A stretch of DNA of 64,000 bases, from contig NZ_RAPN01000001.1 of NCBI RefSeq assembly GCF_003610535.1, positions 1,537,320 to 1,601,319 of the forward strand. The letters are read 5' to 3'. Below, in pieces: positions 46,876-55,375 of this stretch. Below the pieces are notes generated by a model that saw only the letters and a program-made list of their open reading frames with translations, had not been told where the DNA came from and made no database searches. The translations under genes and the position numbers were made by a program. Source of the DNA: Mangrovibacterium diazotrophicum (GTDB lineage: Bacteria > Bacteroidota > Bacteroidia > Bacteroidales > Prolixibacteraceae). The number at the start of each line of letters is the position of its first letter. Position 1 is the stretch's first letter.

Positions 46876-47178
46876 TTAAAAGCTTCGTGTCATTTTAGTT
46901 GATGGAAAACTGCGAACCGGAATTGGACGAACTTCCGACAACCGATTATTGAAAATAAAGGGTCTTTGCAAAATTACAGCGAATTCGTGGAAAGACATTT
47001 GGACTACTTTCTGAATCGCGGCGAACGAACGTGTTAGGATTCCGATTTTCCCTTGCACCGTACAAAACCAACGGTTCCTGAAATGCTCCCCCAAATCATC
47101 GAGGTTAATTTGAATTTTGGATGCCTTTCGGTTCCCCTGGCAGGCGAAAATTGGAAGGAAGTAAATGATCCGTTTCAC
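46876..47178 (-). CDS. Doubtful small ORF in the GH2 leader
   Basis: An open frame of 100 codons begins with a signal-like MKRIIYFLPIFAC. It lies wholly between the predicted promoter (47254-47261) and the GH2 start, ending 12 nt before that start, so its spacing is operon-like. The remaining sequence is rich in Arg, Phe and Ser, resembles no family I know and could easily be chance. Listed because it would explain the long leader. Confidence 0.2.
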   Translation of the reverse strand: MKRIIYFLPIFACQGNRKASKIQINLDDLGEHFRNRWFCTVQGKIGILTRSFAAIQKVVQMSFHEFAVILQRPFIFNNRLSEVRPIPVRSFPSTKMTRSF

Positions 47179-47253
47179 AAGTATCGATTTAGTTTTACTG
47201 GTTTGTGACGTCCATTCAAACTCATTTTGAATCGCAGTTGATGAACCTCACTA

Positions 47254-47320
47254 CAAAACTATTTTAAGACTATAAAATTGACGACTATAAATTCAGCAGA
47301 GGAGCTACACAAATTCGTCA
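47254..47320 (-). promoter_or_regulatory. Promoter and predicted HTCS operator of the GH2-T9SS-GH27 operon
   Basis: A minus-strand -7 box TAGTTTTG (47254-47261) is followed, exactly 26 nt further upstream, by the direct repeat TAAATTCAGCA (47288-47298) and CAAATTCGTCA (47310-47320), period 22 nt. The second half-site extends to CACAAATTCGTCA, identical over 13 bases to the susC operator at 62108-62120. It lies just before the HTCS start, in the 507-nt gap 46864-47370 between divergent genes, so it could also affect HTCS expression. Confidence 0.6.
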
Positions 47321-47370
47321 AACGACATTTTTCCCGCAGAATTACTATGTTTGCAGAAGAACCTATCCTT

Positions 47371-50300
47371 ATGAAACCGATATTATCATTGCTATTCCTG
47401 TTGGTCTGCTTGGGTACAAATGCTCAGTACCGTCAAATTAAAAAGCTTGGTATTGTAGACGGCCTGTCCAATAGTTTCATCATGGGGATCACCCAGGACA
47501 AAGAAGGCTTTCTTTGGTTTTCGACTGAATCCGGCTTAAACCGATTCGACGGAGAACAATTTAAAGTGTTTAAAAAAGGTGATGAGAATTCCGTTAGTGC
47601 CAATGAACTGAACGTAGTTTGTGCCGATCAATACGACAACAAAATATGGATTGCGACTCAGCGGGAAGGCTTAAATTCATTCGACTGCAATACCGGTAAA
47701 TTCAAGCACTACAAACACGATCCCCTGGATCCAACTAGTATCCCAACGAATGATGTTACCAACATCATCAATTCGCGGGACAGCAACCTGTGGATTACAA
47801 CTTACCACCAGGGTTTCGCTTATTTCGATAAAGAATCAGCATCATTTACAACTTACAACAAGACAACCATCCCGGATTTAGCCAGCAATACAATCTGGTC
47901 AATTGCCGAAGAAAAGGATGGTACCATTTACCTTGGGCACGAAAGCACCGGATTTAGCGTTTTCGATCCCAAAACCGGAGCCCTCAAAAATTTTCAAAAC
48001 AAACCGAACGATCCCACCAGTTTACCCGGGAATAAAGTCAATACAATTTTTATTGACCAGCATTCAAATATTTGGCTGGGCACCGATAATGGGTTGGCCT
48101 TGTTTAACAGACAATTCTCCAACTTCACGGTCTTTAGACACCGACAAGGAGATCCCGGCTCGTTGATTTCAAACTTTATTTTCAGCATCACACAAACCCA
48201 TAACGGCCAATTGTGGATTGGAACCGAAAACGGAGGTATCAGTATTCTCAATACAACGCAATACGTATCGCGTTCCGGAAATCAGATAAGTTTTGACAAT
48301 ATAACATCCGGCTACAACGATAACTCCTTGTCCAACCAAACGGTACACTGTATCTATCAGGATCGCTTTGAAAACATCTGGATGGGAACCTATGGCGGAG
48401 GAATCAATATCATCAGCCACCAAGCGCCTTTTTTCAACCAATGGACGTATTCTTCGAACCCGGAAGTCGCCAACAGGCTGTCAAACAAAACAGCTTACGG
48501 GATTTGCACAGATGAAGATGGTCGTATTTGGGTTGGAACAGACGGAGGCGGAATTGATGTATTTGAAAACGGGTTTAAAGTTAAGATGATAAACGAGTCC
48601 AATTCGAAACTCACCGATGATGCGGTACTTGCAGCATATCGTGATTCGAAAGGCAATCTTTGGTTTGGAACCTGGGCTGGCGGAGTCTCGATCCTAAAAC
48701 AAAATTCGACAAAAGTAGAACCTTTTCCAATCGAGGGTATTGGCGATGTGCGTTGTTTTTCGGAAGACAGGTACGGAAGAATTTGGATCGGTAGCTCGAA
48801 CCGACTTTACCAATACGATCCGCAAACTGACAAAGTAAATGCGTTTAACTCGACAAATTCTCCGTTAAATGGCGACTACCTCCGAAGTATCTGCCATACT
48901 TCCAACGGGCAAATGTGGATCGGGTATTTTGGTGCGGGAGTAGCTGTTTTTAATGAAAACCTGGAATTACTGAAGAGTTTTGATACAAACTCCGGACTTC
49001 CTTCAAATTTAATCAATCATCTTTTTTACGATCGTTCGGGTAATGTTTGGGCTGGATCCGGAGATGGCTTAATTCTGTTTCATCCCGAAGATCCGGATCA
49101 GTTTACCATTTTTAATGATAAGAATCTGATCAGTGATCCGCACATACGGGCAATTGCAGAAGATGCGAATAATAAACTCTGGTGCAGTACTACAAGCGGT
49201 ATAATTTGTTACGACCAAAATTCAAATAAATTCTACAATTATCTCCCCCGGCAGTACGAAGGCATTCCATTAGGGAGCTTCATCTCAGGTTCTGTTATAA
49301 ATGACAACAATGAATGGATCATGTTTGGGTCTGAAAACGGTCTCTGCTTTTTCGATCCAAGGCGCCTGCCCTCTGATTTGACACTTCCCCCGGTTGTAAT
49401 GACCGACTTCAGTGTGTACGACAAAAAAGTTCGGTTATCCGAACAAGAGAACTCAATTCCGGTGAAGTCACATATTAACTTATCCTATCAGCAAAACACG
49501 TTCAAGGTATCCTTCAGCGTACTTGATGTCGTCACGACCGACCTCGTGGAATACAGCTACCAGCTCCAGGGTTTGGAAGAACAATGGTACAATGCCCGCG
49601 ATGATCACTCAATCACCTTCCGTAATGTTCCTTACGGGAGATACAAATTCAACATTAAAGCAAAAATAAGAAACCAGGAAGGATCTGGAGAACTTTCGTC
49701 CTGGAGTATTTACATCCACCCTCCTTTTTGGCTGAGTTGGTGGGCAAAAAGTATATACGCGATCCTTTTCATCATCGCTGTTTGGTACACCTTACGTTTC
49801 TACAAGCGCAAAATGGATTTGGAAAATTCATTAATTATTGAGAAAAGTAACCACCAAAAAGATCAGGAGCTTCATAACGAAAGACTCCGCTTTTTCACCA
49901 ATATTGCGCACGAACTGCGAACACCGCTCACCTTGATTATGGGACCATTGGAGGACATGATTTCCGATGAGGATTTAACACAAAAACAAAGCGGGAAACT
50001 GAATGCTATCCGGAAAAGTACAAACCGGCTTTTGAACCTGATTAACCAGTTGATGGAGTTCCGAAAAACGGAAACACAGAACCGACAATTGACTGTTCGC
50101 GAAGGAATGCTGGATCGTTTAGTAACTGAAATTGGCTTGAAATACCAGGATCTGAACACCAATAAAAACCTGAAGGTTAGTGTTGACATCGCCGACGGTG
50201 ATTACCGCATGTATTTTGATCAGGAGGCCATCACAGTTGTTCTGGATAACCTCATTTCGAATGCTTTCAAATTTACCGACTCCGGCATTATCAATATCGC

Positions 50301-51471
50301 ATTGCACAATTTCGAGGAAAACGGAACGAGCTACACCGAAATTTCTGTCGCAGACTCGGGCAAAGGCATTCACGCCGACGCATTGCCTAAAATCTTCGAT
50401 CGGTACTTCCAGGAAAAGAAGAGTGCTCAACGTTCCGGTACCGGAATTGGATTGGCTTTGGCGAAAAATCTGATCACCTTGCACCAAGGTGAGATAAAGG
50501 TAGAAAGTACCCCCGGAACCGGTACAACCTTCCATGTTATTTTGCAAAAGGCAAACAATTACCCCGACGCACGCCACGAAATCATCGATGTTATTCCAAG
50601 CGAGGAAGCATCTGAACTGGACAAAGAATTGCTTGCCATCGCCGCCGATGTTGAGATGGATCCTGAAAACCAAACGGCAGAACTGGCCAGCCAGAAAAAC
50701 AAACAAATCATACTGGTAATTGAGGACAATAAAGACATCAACAACTACATCGTTGAATCATTATCCGAAAACTACCGGATTATTTCAGCCTTAAACGGCA
50801 CCATTGGTCTCGAGAAAGCACAGCAATACAGCCCCGACCTGATTATTTCGGATGTGATGATGCCTGAAATGGATGGATTTGAATTGGTCGGCAAATTGAA
50901 GGAAGACATCCGAACCAGCCATATTCCGGTGATTTTATTAACCGCCAAAGATTCGCTTGCCGATAAAACGACCGGGTACGAACTGGGTGCCGAATCGTAT
51001 ATCACCAAACCGTTCACGGCCAAGCTTCTGCTTAGTCGAATAAAAAACATCCTGGAGACCCGGAAAAAGATTGCCGAACAGTTTAAAGAATCTGTTGACA
51101 AGAAGAGCTTCATGAATGAGTCTCTGAACAATCTGGACAAGGAATTTATCGAGTCAATAGCCAAGATCATTGAAGATAACCTGGATTCGGCTGCACTCGA
51201 CGTCAACTTCCTGGCCGAGAAAATGGCCATGAGTCATTCAACCTTATACCGTAAGGTGAAAGCACTTACCGAGCAAACGGTTAATGAGTACATCCGGACC
51301 ATTCGGATTCGGAAAGCCGAGGAATTTTTGATTACCGGCCGCTACTCGATTTCAGAGATCGCCTACATGATTGGAATGAGCAGCGGCAACTATTTCCGGA
51401 AGTGCTTTAAAGACGAATTTGGCGAAACACCGAGTGATTACCTGAAAAAGATTGCAGGCAGGGACGAATAA
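47371..51471 (+). CDS. Hybrid two-component system regulator (HTCS) of PUL C
   Basis: 1366 aa from the ATG at 47371, chosen because it begins a signal peptide (MKPILSLLFLLVCLGTNAQ). The frame is open upstream to a TTG at 47278, but that stretch contains the operator repeats. The periplasmic sensor is two Reg_prop beta-propellers (many DxxGxLWxGT repeats) and a Y_Y_Y domain, then one transmembrane helix (SIYAILFIIAVWYTL). In the cytoplasm come HisKA with His about 847 (IAHELRTPLTLIMG), HATPase (DNLISNAFKFT), a receiver with Asp about 1161 (IISDVMMPEMDGFE) and an AraC-type DNA-binding domain (ISEIAYMIGMSSGNYFRKCF). It is the only plus-strand gene. It should sense an oligosaccharide and activate the flanking PUL C operons. 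Confidence 0.96.
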   Translation: MKPILSLLFLLVCLGTNAQYRQIKKLGIVDGLSNSFIMGITQDKEGFLWFSTESGLNRFDGEQFKVFKKGDENSVSANELNVVCADQYDNKIWIATQREGLNSFDCNTGKFKHYKHDPLDPTSIPTNDVTNIINSRDSNLWITTYHQGFAYFDKESASFTTYNKTTIPDLASNTIWSIAEEKDGTIYLGHESTGFSVFDPKTGALKNFQNKPNDPTSLPGNKVNTIFIDQHSNIWLGTDNGLALFNRQFSNFTVFRHRQGDPGSLISNFIFSITQTHNGQLWIGTENGGISILNTTQYVSRSGNQISFDNITSGYNDNSLSNQTVHCIYQDRFENIWMGTYGGGINIISHQAPFFNQWTYSSNPEVANRLSNKTAYGICTDEDGRIWVGTDGGGIDVFENGFKVKMINESNSKLTDDAVLAAYRDSKGNLWFGTWAGGVSILKQNSTKVEPFPIEGIGDVRCFSEDRYGRIWIGSSNRLYQYDPQTDKVNAFNSTNSPLNGDYLRSICHTSNGQMWIGYFGAGVAVFNENLELLKSFDTNSGLPSNLINHLFYDRSGNVWAGSGDGLILFHPEDPDQFTIFNDKNLISDPHIRAIAEDANNKLWCSTTSGIICYDQNSNKFYNYLPRQYEGIPLGSFISGSVINDNNEWIMFGSENGLCFFDPRRLPSDLTLPPVVMTDFSVYDKKVRLSEQENSIPVKSHINLSYQQNTFKVSFSVLDVVTTDLVEYSYQLQGLEEQWYNARDDHSITFRNVPYGRYKFNIKAKIRNQEGSGELSSWSIYIHPPFWLSWWAKSIYAILFIIAVWYTLRFYKRKMDLENSLIIEKSNHQKDQELHNERLRFFTNIAHELRTPLTLIMGPLEDMISDEDLTQKQSGKLNAIRKSTNRLLNLINQLMEFRKTETQNRQLTVREGMLDRLVTEIGLKYQDLNTNKNLKVSVDIADGDYRMYFDQEAITVVLDNLISNAFKFTDSGIINIALHNFEENGTSYTEISVADSGKGIHADALPKIFDRYFQEKKSAQRSGTGIGLALAKNLITLHQGEIKVESTPGTGTTFHVILQKANNYPDARHEIIDVIPSEEASELDKELLAIAADVEMDPENQTAELASQKNKQIILVIEDNKDINNYIVESLSENYRIISALNGTIGLEKAQQYSPDLIISDVMMPEMDGFELVGKLKEDIRTSHIPVILLTAKDSLADKTTGYELGAESYITKPFTAKLLLSRIKNILETRKKIAEQFKESVDKKSFMNESLNNLDKEFIESIAKIIEDNLDSAALDVNFLAEKMAMSHSTLYRKVKALTEQTVNEYIRTIRIRKAEEFLITGRYSISEIAYMIGMSSGNYFRKCFKDEFGETPSDYLKKIAGRDE

Positions 51472-51484
51472 TCCGGCGTTGAAT

Positions 51485-52507
51485 TTAACCAGGTGATCCA
51501 CTGAATAAGGCTAGCTTGGCAAAAAAATCTTCAAACATGAGTCGAACATCCAGGTCGTAATAGACTCTTATTCCCCGGCCGTTGCGATTCTCTTCGAAAT
51601 AGCCTTTTCCGTTTACTCTCGGCGCCTTTTTCACAGCATATTTGCTGGACGATGGGTCAACTTCCCATGCCGACTGCAGGGCTGTTAACAGCACCAACGG
51701 GCTATCGCCTAAAGCGTAAGCTTCGCCTAATCCCTTGTCAGCCCTTTTCATCAAATCGTCCAGGCGACTAACGAGAAAGCGTCCGGTATCTCCCATACCT
51801 TTTACCTTGTATGTGAGCTCAGCGTAGCTTGTCAAAGCCTGCCGGTAAGCATCGCGCGGCACTTGCCAAATCGGTATGTTCGACTGATTAAAGATTACCT
51901 GGCAAGCTTTTGCGTCAATTCCGGTATTGTACTCCCAATTCTTTGTTGCGCCCGGTGGTGGCGTTGCCAAGCCGTCATATTCGGTACCACCAATCCAAAT
52001 CAAAATAATCCGTTCTGCAATTTGAGGTTCCATTAACCAGGCACTGGCAATATTTGTCAGACCTGCGCCGCAAACAACATAAAGAGGCTCCTTTACATCA
52101 TCGCGCATAGCCTCCCGAACAATGGCTTTGGCCCCTTCAGACTCCATTGGTGTTAGGGTATCCTTCAACTCGGAACTGGAACCTTCGTATACGCTATATT
52201 TTTCGCTTAAATGCATAACCGCCAGTAACTCGCTGGCCATTTTAGCCGAATAGGTTGCATCTCCAGGGTAACCATAAAACCCGCCATCATAATGTTTAGA
52301 ACCAATAATTGCCTTCACATCAACTGTCGGCGACAGCAGGTGGTGTGCCAACTGAAACAATCCGTCGGGATCTCCGCCGAAGTCATTATCAATAATGACA
52401 CGCGTTCTGACTTTAATCACCTGATTATAGTCGACTGATTGTTCTTGTGCAAACGCTGAAGCCGTGAAAAGCAGTGCACTTAGCACCAATAATCCGAATC
52501 TTTTCAT
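51485..52507 (-). CDS. Exported nucleoside-hydrolase-like protein
   Basis: A 340-aa protein with a clear signal peptide (LLFTASAFAQ). The fold-defining N-terminal motif of inosine-uridine nucleoside hydrolases is present in variant form, VIIDNDFGGDPDG (about 38-49), instead of the usual DxDxGxDD. A second region YVVCGAGLTNIASAW and EYNTGIDAKACQVIF match the family order. Members normally cleave N-ribosides with Ca2+. Exported versions occur in PULs, where the substrate is unknown, and furanoside hydrolysis is an inference. It converges with the HTCS (stops 13 nt apart) and lies downstream of GH30 beyond a strong terminator, so its own promoter or read-through is needed. Confidence 0.75.
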   Translation of the reverse strand: MKRFGLLVLSALLFTASAFAQEQSVDYNQVIKVRTRVIIDNDFGGDPDGLFQLAHHLLSPTVDVKAIIGSKHYDGGFYGYPGDATYSAKMASELLAVMHLSEKYSVYEGSSSELKDTLTPMESEGAKAIVREAMRDDVKEPLYVVCGAGLTNIASAWLMEPQIAERIILIWIGGTEYDGLATPPPGATKNWEYNTGIDAKACQVIFNQSNIPIWQVPRDAYRQALTSYAELTYKVKGMGDTGRFLVSRLDDLMKRADKGLGEAYALGDSPLVLLTALQSAWEVDPSSSKYAVKKAPRVNGKGYFEENRNGRGIRVYYDLDVRLMFEDFFAKLALFSGSPG

Positions 52508-52562
52508 AAGTTGTAATTGTGTTGTAAAAATCCTCTCCTAAGTTAGTCAATCCAAGAAAAAA

Positions 52563-52590
52563 CCCCGAAAATGAAACTGCATTTCCGGGG
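52563..52590 (-). terminator. Terminator after GH30
   Basis: 11-bp arms (52563-52573 and 52580-52590) pair completely in minus-strand RNA with one G-U and are followed by six T. The hairpin begins 90 nt after the GH30 stop and 55 nt before the nucleoside-hydrolase-like start. Confidence 0.8.
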
Positions 52591-52680
52591 CAAACAATAC
52601 TACATAACTAACTAAACGAACCTTTAGCCGGCTGTCCCAAAATGAATCAACCGGGAAAAGACAGTATCTTAATTTTCAAT

Positions 52681-54156
52681 TTATTTCACTTCGAATGTGT
52701 TTAGTGAATGAGCTTTCAGCGAGACCTCTAAAAAACGCGCACCGAGTTTTACGGTCATTGATTTGCTTTCTTCATTAAAGTTTCCGGCAAAAACAACATA
52801 CTGCCCCTGTGGATTTTTGACGACCATCACCGGCATTTTGTCTTCTTTCCCCTTTTTGAAAGCCATAATTCGACTTCCCGAACTCAGGAAATGCGTGTAA
52901 TGCTTAACGGCAAAATATTCGGGCGTGTAGGTAGCTGTCTTTGCTTCCGAATCAACACGGATCAGCGCATTCTGTTTCCAGCCCCAGCCGCTCACGCCAT
53001 CATCTGCCAGGATCGCATTCCAGAAAGTGTATTCTTCGCAACCATTTCCAAGGTAATGGTTGATGAGGTTGAAGGTATGCTCGGCCGCTCCCCAGTCGAA
53101 CGAGCCCCAACCACACTCACTCTCGGTTTGCACGTATTTGTAGTTCGGGTATTTTTCGCGAATACGAGGAAGAATTTGTCCACCCTCCCACTGAAACCCG
53201 ACCCCTTTAAAGGTTTCCGGCATCCGCGGATCGGAAAGGACTTCGTCAATAACTTCGTAATGGTTGGTATTAATGGTTCCAAAATACAAATCAACTTCCG
53301 GATGTTGCTTTTTTAAGGTCGGAGCAAGGTATTCGGTATTAAAGCGAATAATCCCGTCCGGAGTCCAGGCACAGCCTGGATAAGGTGTGTAACTCCAGGC
53401 TTCATTCTGGAACATTACCTGGTTAACCGGAATTCCTTCTGCTGCATAGGCATCGATGAACTTGCAGAAGTAATTCGCATAGGTCTGCAAATATCGAGGG
53501 TCCTGGATAAAATAATCGTTTACTGCCAATTTTGCCGGGAATACTCCCTCATATGTTTTTTCGCTGTCTTCAAAAAGCAGGTAATTTAGTTTTGGATCTA
53601 ACTTATTGTGATCAGCATTGCTCACCACCGAATAGTAGTGATTGATTTTCATCCACGACGGTGGCGACCAGGGCGAAATCCAGAAAGTCAAATCCGGGTT
53701 CTTTTCCTGCGCTGCTTTGATGAATGGAATCAGTGTGGTTTTATCGCGATCGATGTTGAAATATTTCAACTGGAAATCGCCGCTTACTTCGTCGCAGCTG
53801 TACCAGTCGCGTGCATAATCGTTGGCATTAATGGAAAAACGGCCGATCGAAAACCGGAGATCACCATCGGGCGAAAATAACTGACTCAAAATGGTTTCTT
53901 GTTGATTGCGGGGAAGCAGATTCAGCGCATCCCAGCCACGTTCGTTAAAGCAGGTCCCCCAAGCTTTGAAGGTTAAAAGCTCTTCATCGCCGTTTAATTC
54001 TAAAACAGGACTTATCGCTGCTGCTTTTTCAAGTTTTAATGTCTTTTGTTCCCAGGTATTGTTTTCCGTACTACTTACCCAACTAACGGACTGCGCATTA
54101 AGCACAAAACTTGCTGACGCAAAGACCAACAGGGCAAAGATTTTCCTTATACACAT
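52681..54156 (-). CDS. GH30 family glycoside hydrolase
   Basis: A 491-aa exported enzyme with signal peptide ending VLNAQ. The clan GH-A barrel shows GH30 signatures: FSIGRFSINANDYARDWYS, ISPWSPPSWMK, acid/base Glu about 252 (MFQNEAWSYTPYPGC) and nucleophile Glu about 345 (YVQTESECGWG). The side beta-sandwich is formed by both termini (ending LKAHSLNTFEVK). GH30 includes endo-beta-1,6-galactanases, beta-1,6-glucanases and beta-glucosylceramidases. With GH2, GH27 and GH43 partners an endo- or exo-acting beta-1,6-galactanase is an attractive guess, not a demonstrated role. It follows the PKD lipoprotein after 138 nt with a hairpin between. Confidence 0.9.
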   Translation of the reverse strand: MCIRKIFALLVFASASFVLNAQSVSWVSSTENNTWEQKTLKLEKAAAISPVLELNGDEELLTFKAWGTCFNERGWDALNLLPRNQQETILSQLFSPDGDLRFSIGRFSINANDYARDWYSCDEVSGDFQLKYFNIDRDKTTLIPFIKAAQEKNPDLTFWISPWSPPSWMKINHYYSVVSNADHNKLDPKLNYLLFEDSEKTYEGVFPAKLAVNDYFIQDPRYLQTYANYFCKFIDAYAAEGIPVNQVMFQNEAWSYTPYPGCAWTPDGIIRFNTEYLAPTLKKQHPEVDLYFGTINTNHYEVIDEVLSDPRMPETFKGVGFQWEGGQILPRIREKYPNYKYVQTESECGWGSFDWGAAEHTFNLINHYLGNGCEEYTFWNAILADDGVSGWGWKQNALIRVDSEAKTATYTPEYFAVKHYTHFLSSGSRIMAFKKGKEDKMPVMVVKNPQGQYVVFAGNFNEESKSMTVKLGARFLEVSLKAHSLNTFEVK

Positions 54157-54243
54157 GTTGTTTATTGTTTATTATCTGACAATCATTCAAATAAGCCCCA
54201 ATGGCTTAAAACAGAAAGATGTTTAATTTCTTTTTAGTAGTAG

Positions 54244-54272
54244 AAGGCACGGGCTTTACACACCCGTGCCTT
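54244..54272. terminator. Hairpin after the PUL C surface-protein genes
   Basis: A perfect 10-bp stem AAGGCACGGG/CCCGTGCCTT (54244-54253 with 54263-54272) begins 22 nt after the stop of the PKD lipoprotein gene (54295). The T-run (six) is on the plus strand; on the minus strand only TTCTACT follows. It may attenuate rather than stop minus-strand transcription into GH30. Confidence 0.6.
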
Positions 54273-54294
54273 TTTTGATGATGAAATTGGAGAT

Positions 54295-55350
54295 TTATCT
54301 AACGAATAATTTGACATTATCAAATGCTGTCCAACCATTGTTAAGCCAACCTAAATTGCCAATTGCATTGGCTTTCAACTGAATTCCCAAGCGCCCTCCC
54401 ACTGATGCAGAAGTTGCCATGGTTACGAATTCGAGGCCCGTTCCCAAGGTTTCAAATGTGTGCGTTTCTATAACCTGGCGGATTCCGTCGCCATTGTTGT
54501 AGTACAATGTAACGGTAAAGTTATCACCACCTGACCAGGCATCCCATGCATCAAGGGTAATCTTGTATTCCTCACCTTCAGCAATCACATGGTTTGTCAA
54601 CTGATACACTTCGGGTTCTTTATTCCACAAATAGCCCCAGAAGTTTCCATTACCATCCGGCCCATCGACACCCGAATCATTGACTTGCGTATCACTACTC
54701 CAACCCGGCACGGTTTCCCAGTTTGGTATTTTTCCGGTTCCCGGAAGTTGGAAATCTCCGTTCTCAATCGCAATCGCTGTAAACGGAACTTCAGACGGAC
54801 TAACGGTTTTTGAGACGGATGAAGGATTAGATCCTGCGGCTCCTGTTACATTCAATGTCACGGTATAGTCGCCGGCAGCAGCGTAGGTGTGAACGGGATT
54901 CTCGTCTGTCGAGGTTTCACCGTCGCCAAAATCCCAGGAATATGAATCAGCATATGTGGTTGTATTGGTAAAGGTTATCATCATATATTCCTTTACAAAG
55001 GTAAATCCAGCCACCGGACTATCGACCACAACAACAGCCTGTGTAACTTTTGCGGGCGTTGAACCACTAGCTCCAAATAAAGTCAGCGTAACGGTATAAG
55101 TTCCACCTGCGGCATACGTGTGCACCGGGCGGATTGACGTGGACGTCTCTCCATCGCCAAAGTCCCAGGTCACTGCATCGGCATCAGCGCCAGACGCGGC
55201 AAAGGAAACCGATAGGGTATTATCCGAACTAACCGTAAAGCTAAAATCTCCGGTAGGATCTGCAGGGTCGTCCTTGCATCCCGCAACAAACAAGGCGAGC
55301 AGCGAAATAACCGCTAAAACTCTTAAATTGATTCTATTATAATATTTCAT
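54295..55350 (-). CDS. PKD-domain lipoprotein, probable surface glycan-binding protein
   Basis: A 351-aa lipoprotein (lipobox VAGC, Cys about 25). Two PKD domains (about 35-110 and 112-187) each contain WDFGDGETS and VHTYAAGG/VHTYAAAG. The C-terminal about 155 residues (IENGDFQLPGTGKIPNWETV ... WTAFDNVKLFVR) form a beta-sandwich-like module. The neighbouring 55376 protein ends with the same module (TNGNFELSTGGNRIQNWADV ... WTSFDNVELFAK). PKD domains act as surface stalks, so the C-terminal module is the likely glycan binder. The gene is the fourth in the SusC-SusD-surface-protein series, 25 nt after its neighbour. Confidence 0.82.
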   Translation of the reverse strand: MKYYNRINLRVLAVISLLALFVAGCKDDPADPTGDFSFTVSSDNTLSVSFAASGADADAVTWDFGDGETSTSIRPVHTYAAGGTYTVTLTLFGASGSTPAKVTQAVVVVDSPVAGFTFVKEYMMITFTNTTTYADSYSWDFGDGETSTDENPVHTYAAAGDYTVTLNVTGAAGSNPSSVSKTVSPSEVPFTAIAIENGDFQLPGTGKIPNWETVPGWSSDTQVNDSGVDGPDGNGNFWGYLWNKEPEVYQLTNHVIAEGEEYKITLDAWDAWSGGDNFTVTLYYNNGDGIRQVIETHTFETLGTGLEFVTMATSASVGGRLGIQLKANAIGNLGWLNNGWTAFDNVKLFVR

Positions 55351-55375
55351 TTTCGTTGATTTAAAAGATTATAAC

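Noticed and set aside
46969-46976. TAATTTTG box as the main GH2 promoter
   Set aside because: It fits the -7 consensus, but no operator repeat lies 26 nt upstream, unlike the box at 47254; kept only as an alternative.
47346-47353. TATGTTTG as a promoter box for the HTCS with the repeats as its own activator site
   Set aside because: The box overlaps an in-frame ATG, leaves an 11-nt leader, and the repeat orientation relative to it is opposite to the other two operators. The minus-strand reading (26-nt spacing) is more consistent.
47278-47370. Upstream TTG start for the HTCS
   Set aside because: It would place the operator repeats in coding sequence and 31 polar residues before the signal peptide; the ATG at 47371 fits better.
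50119-50706. A 195-codon minus-strand frame inside the HTCS gene
   Set aside because: It lies opposite the HATPase/receiver coding region, whose motifs are all intact.
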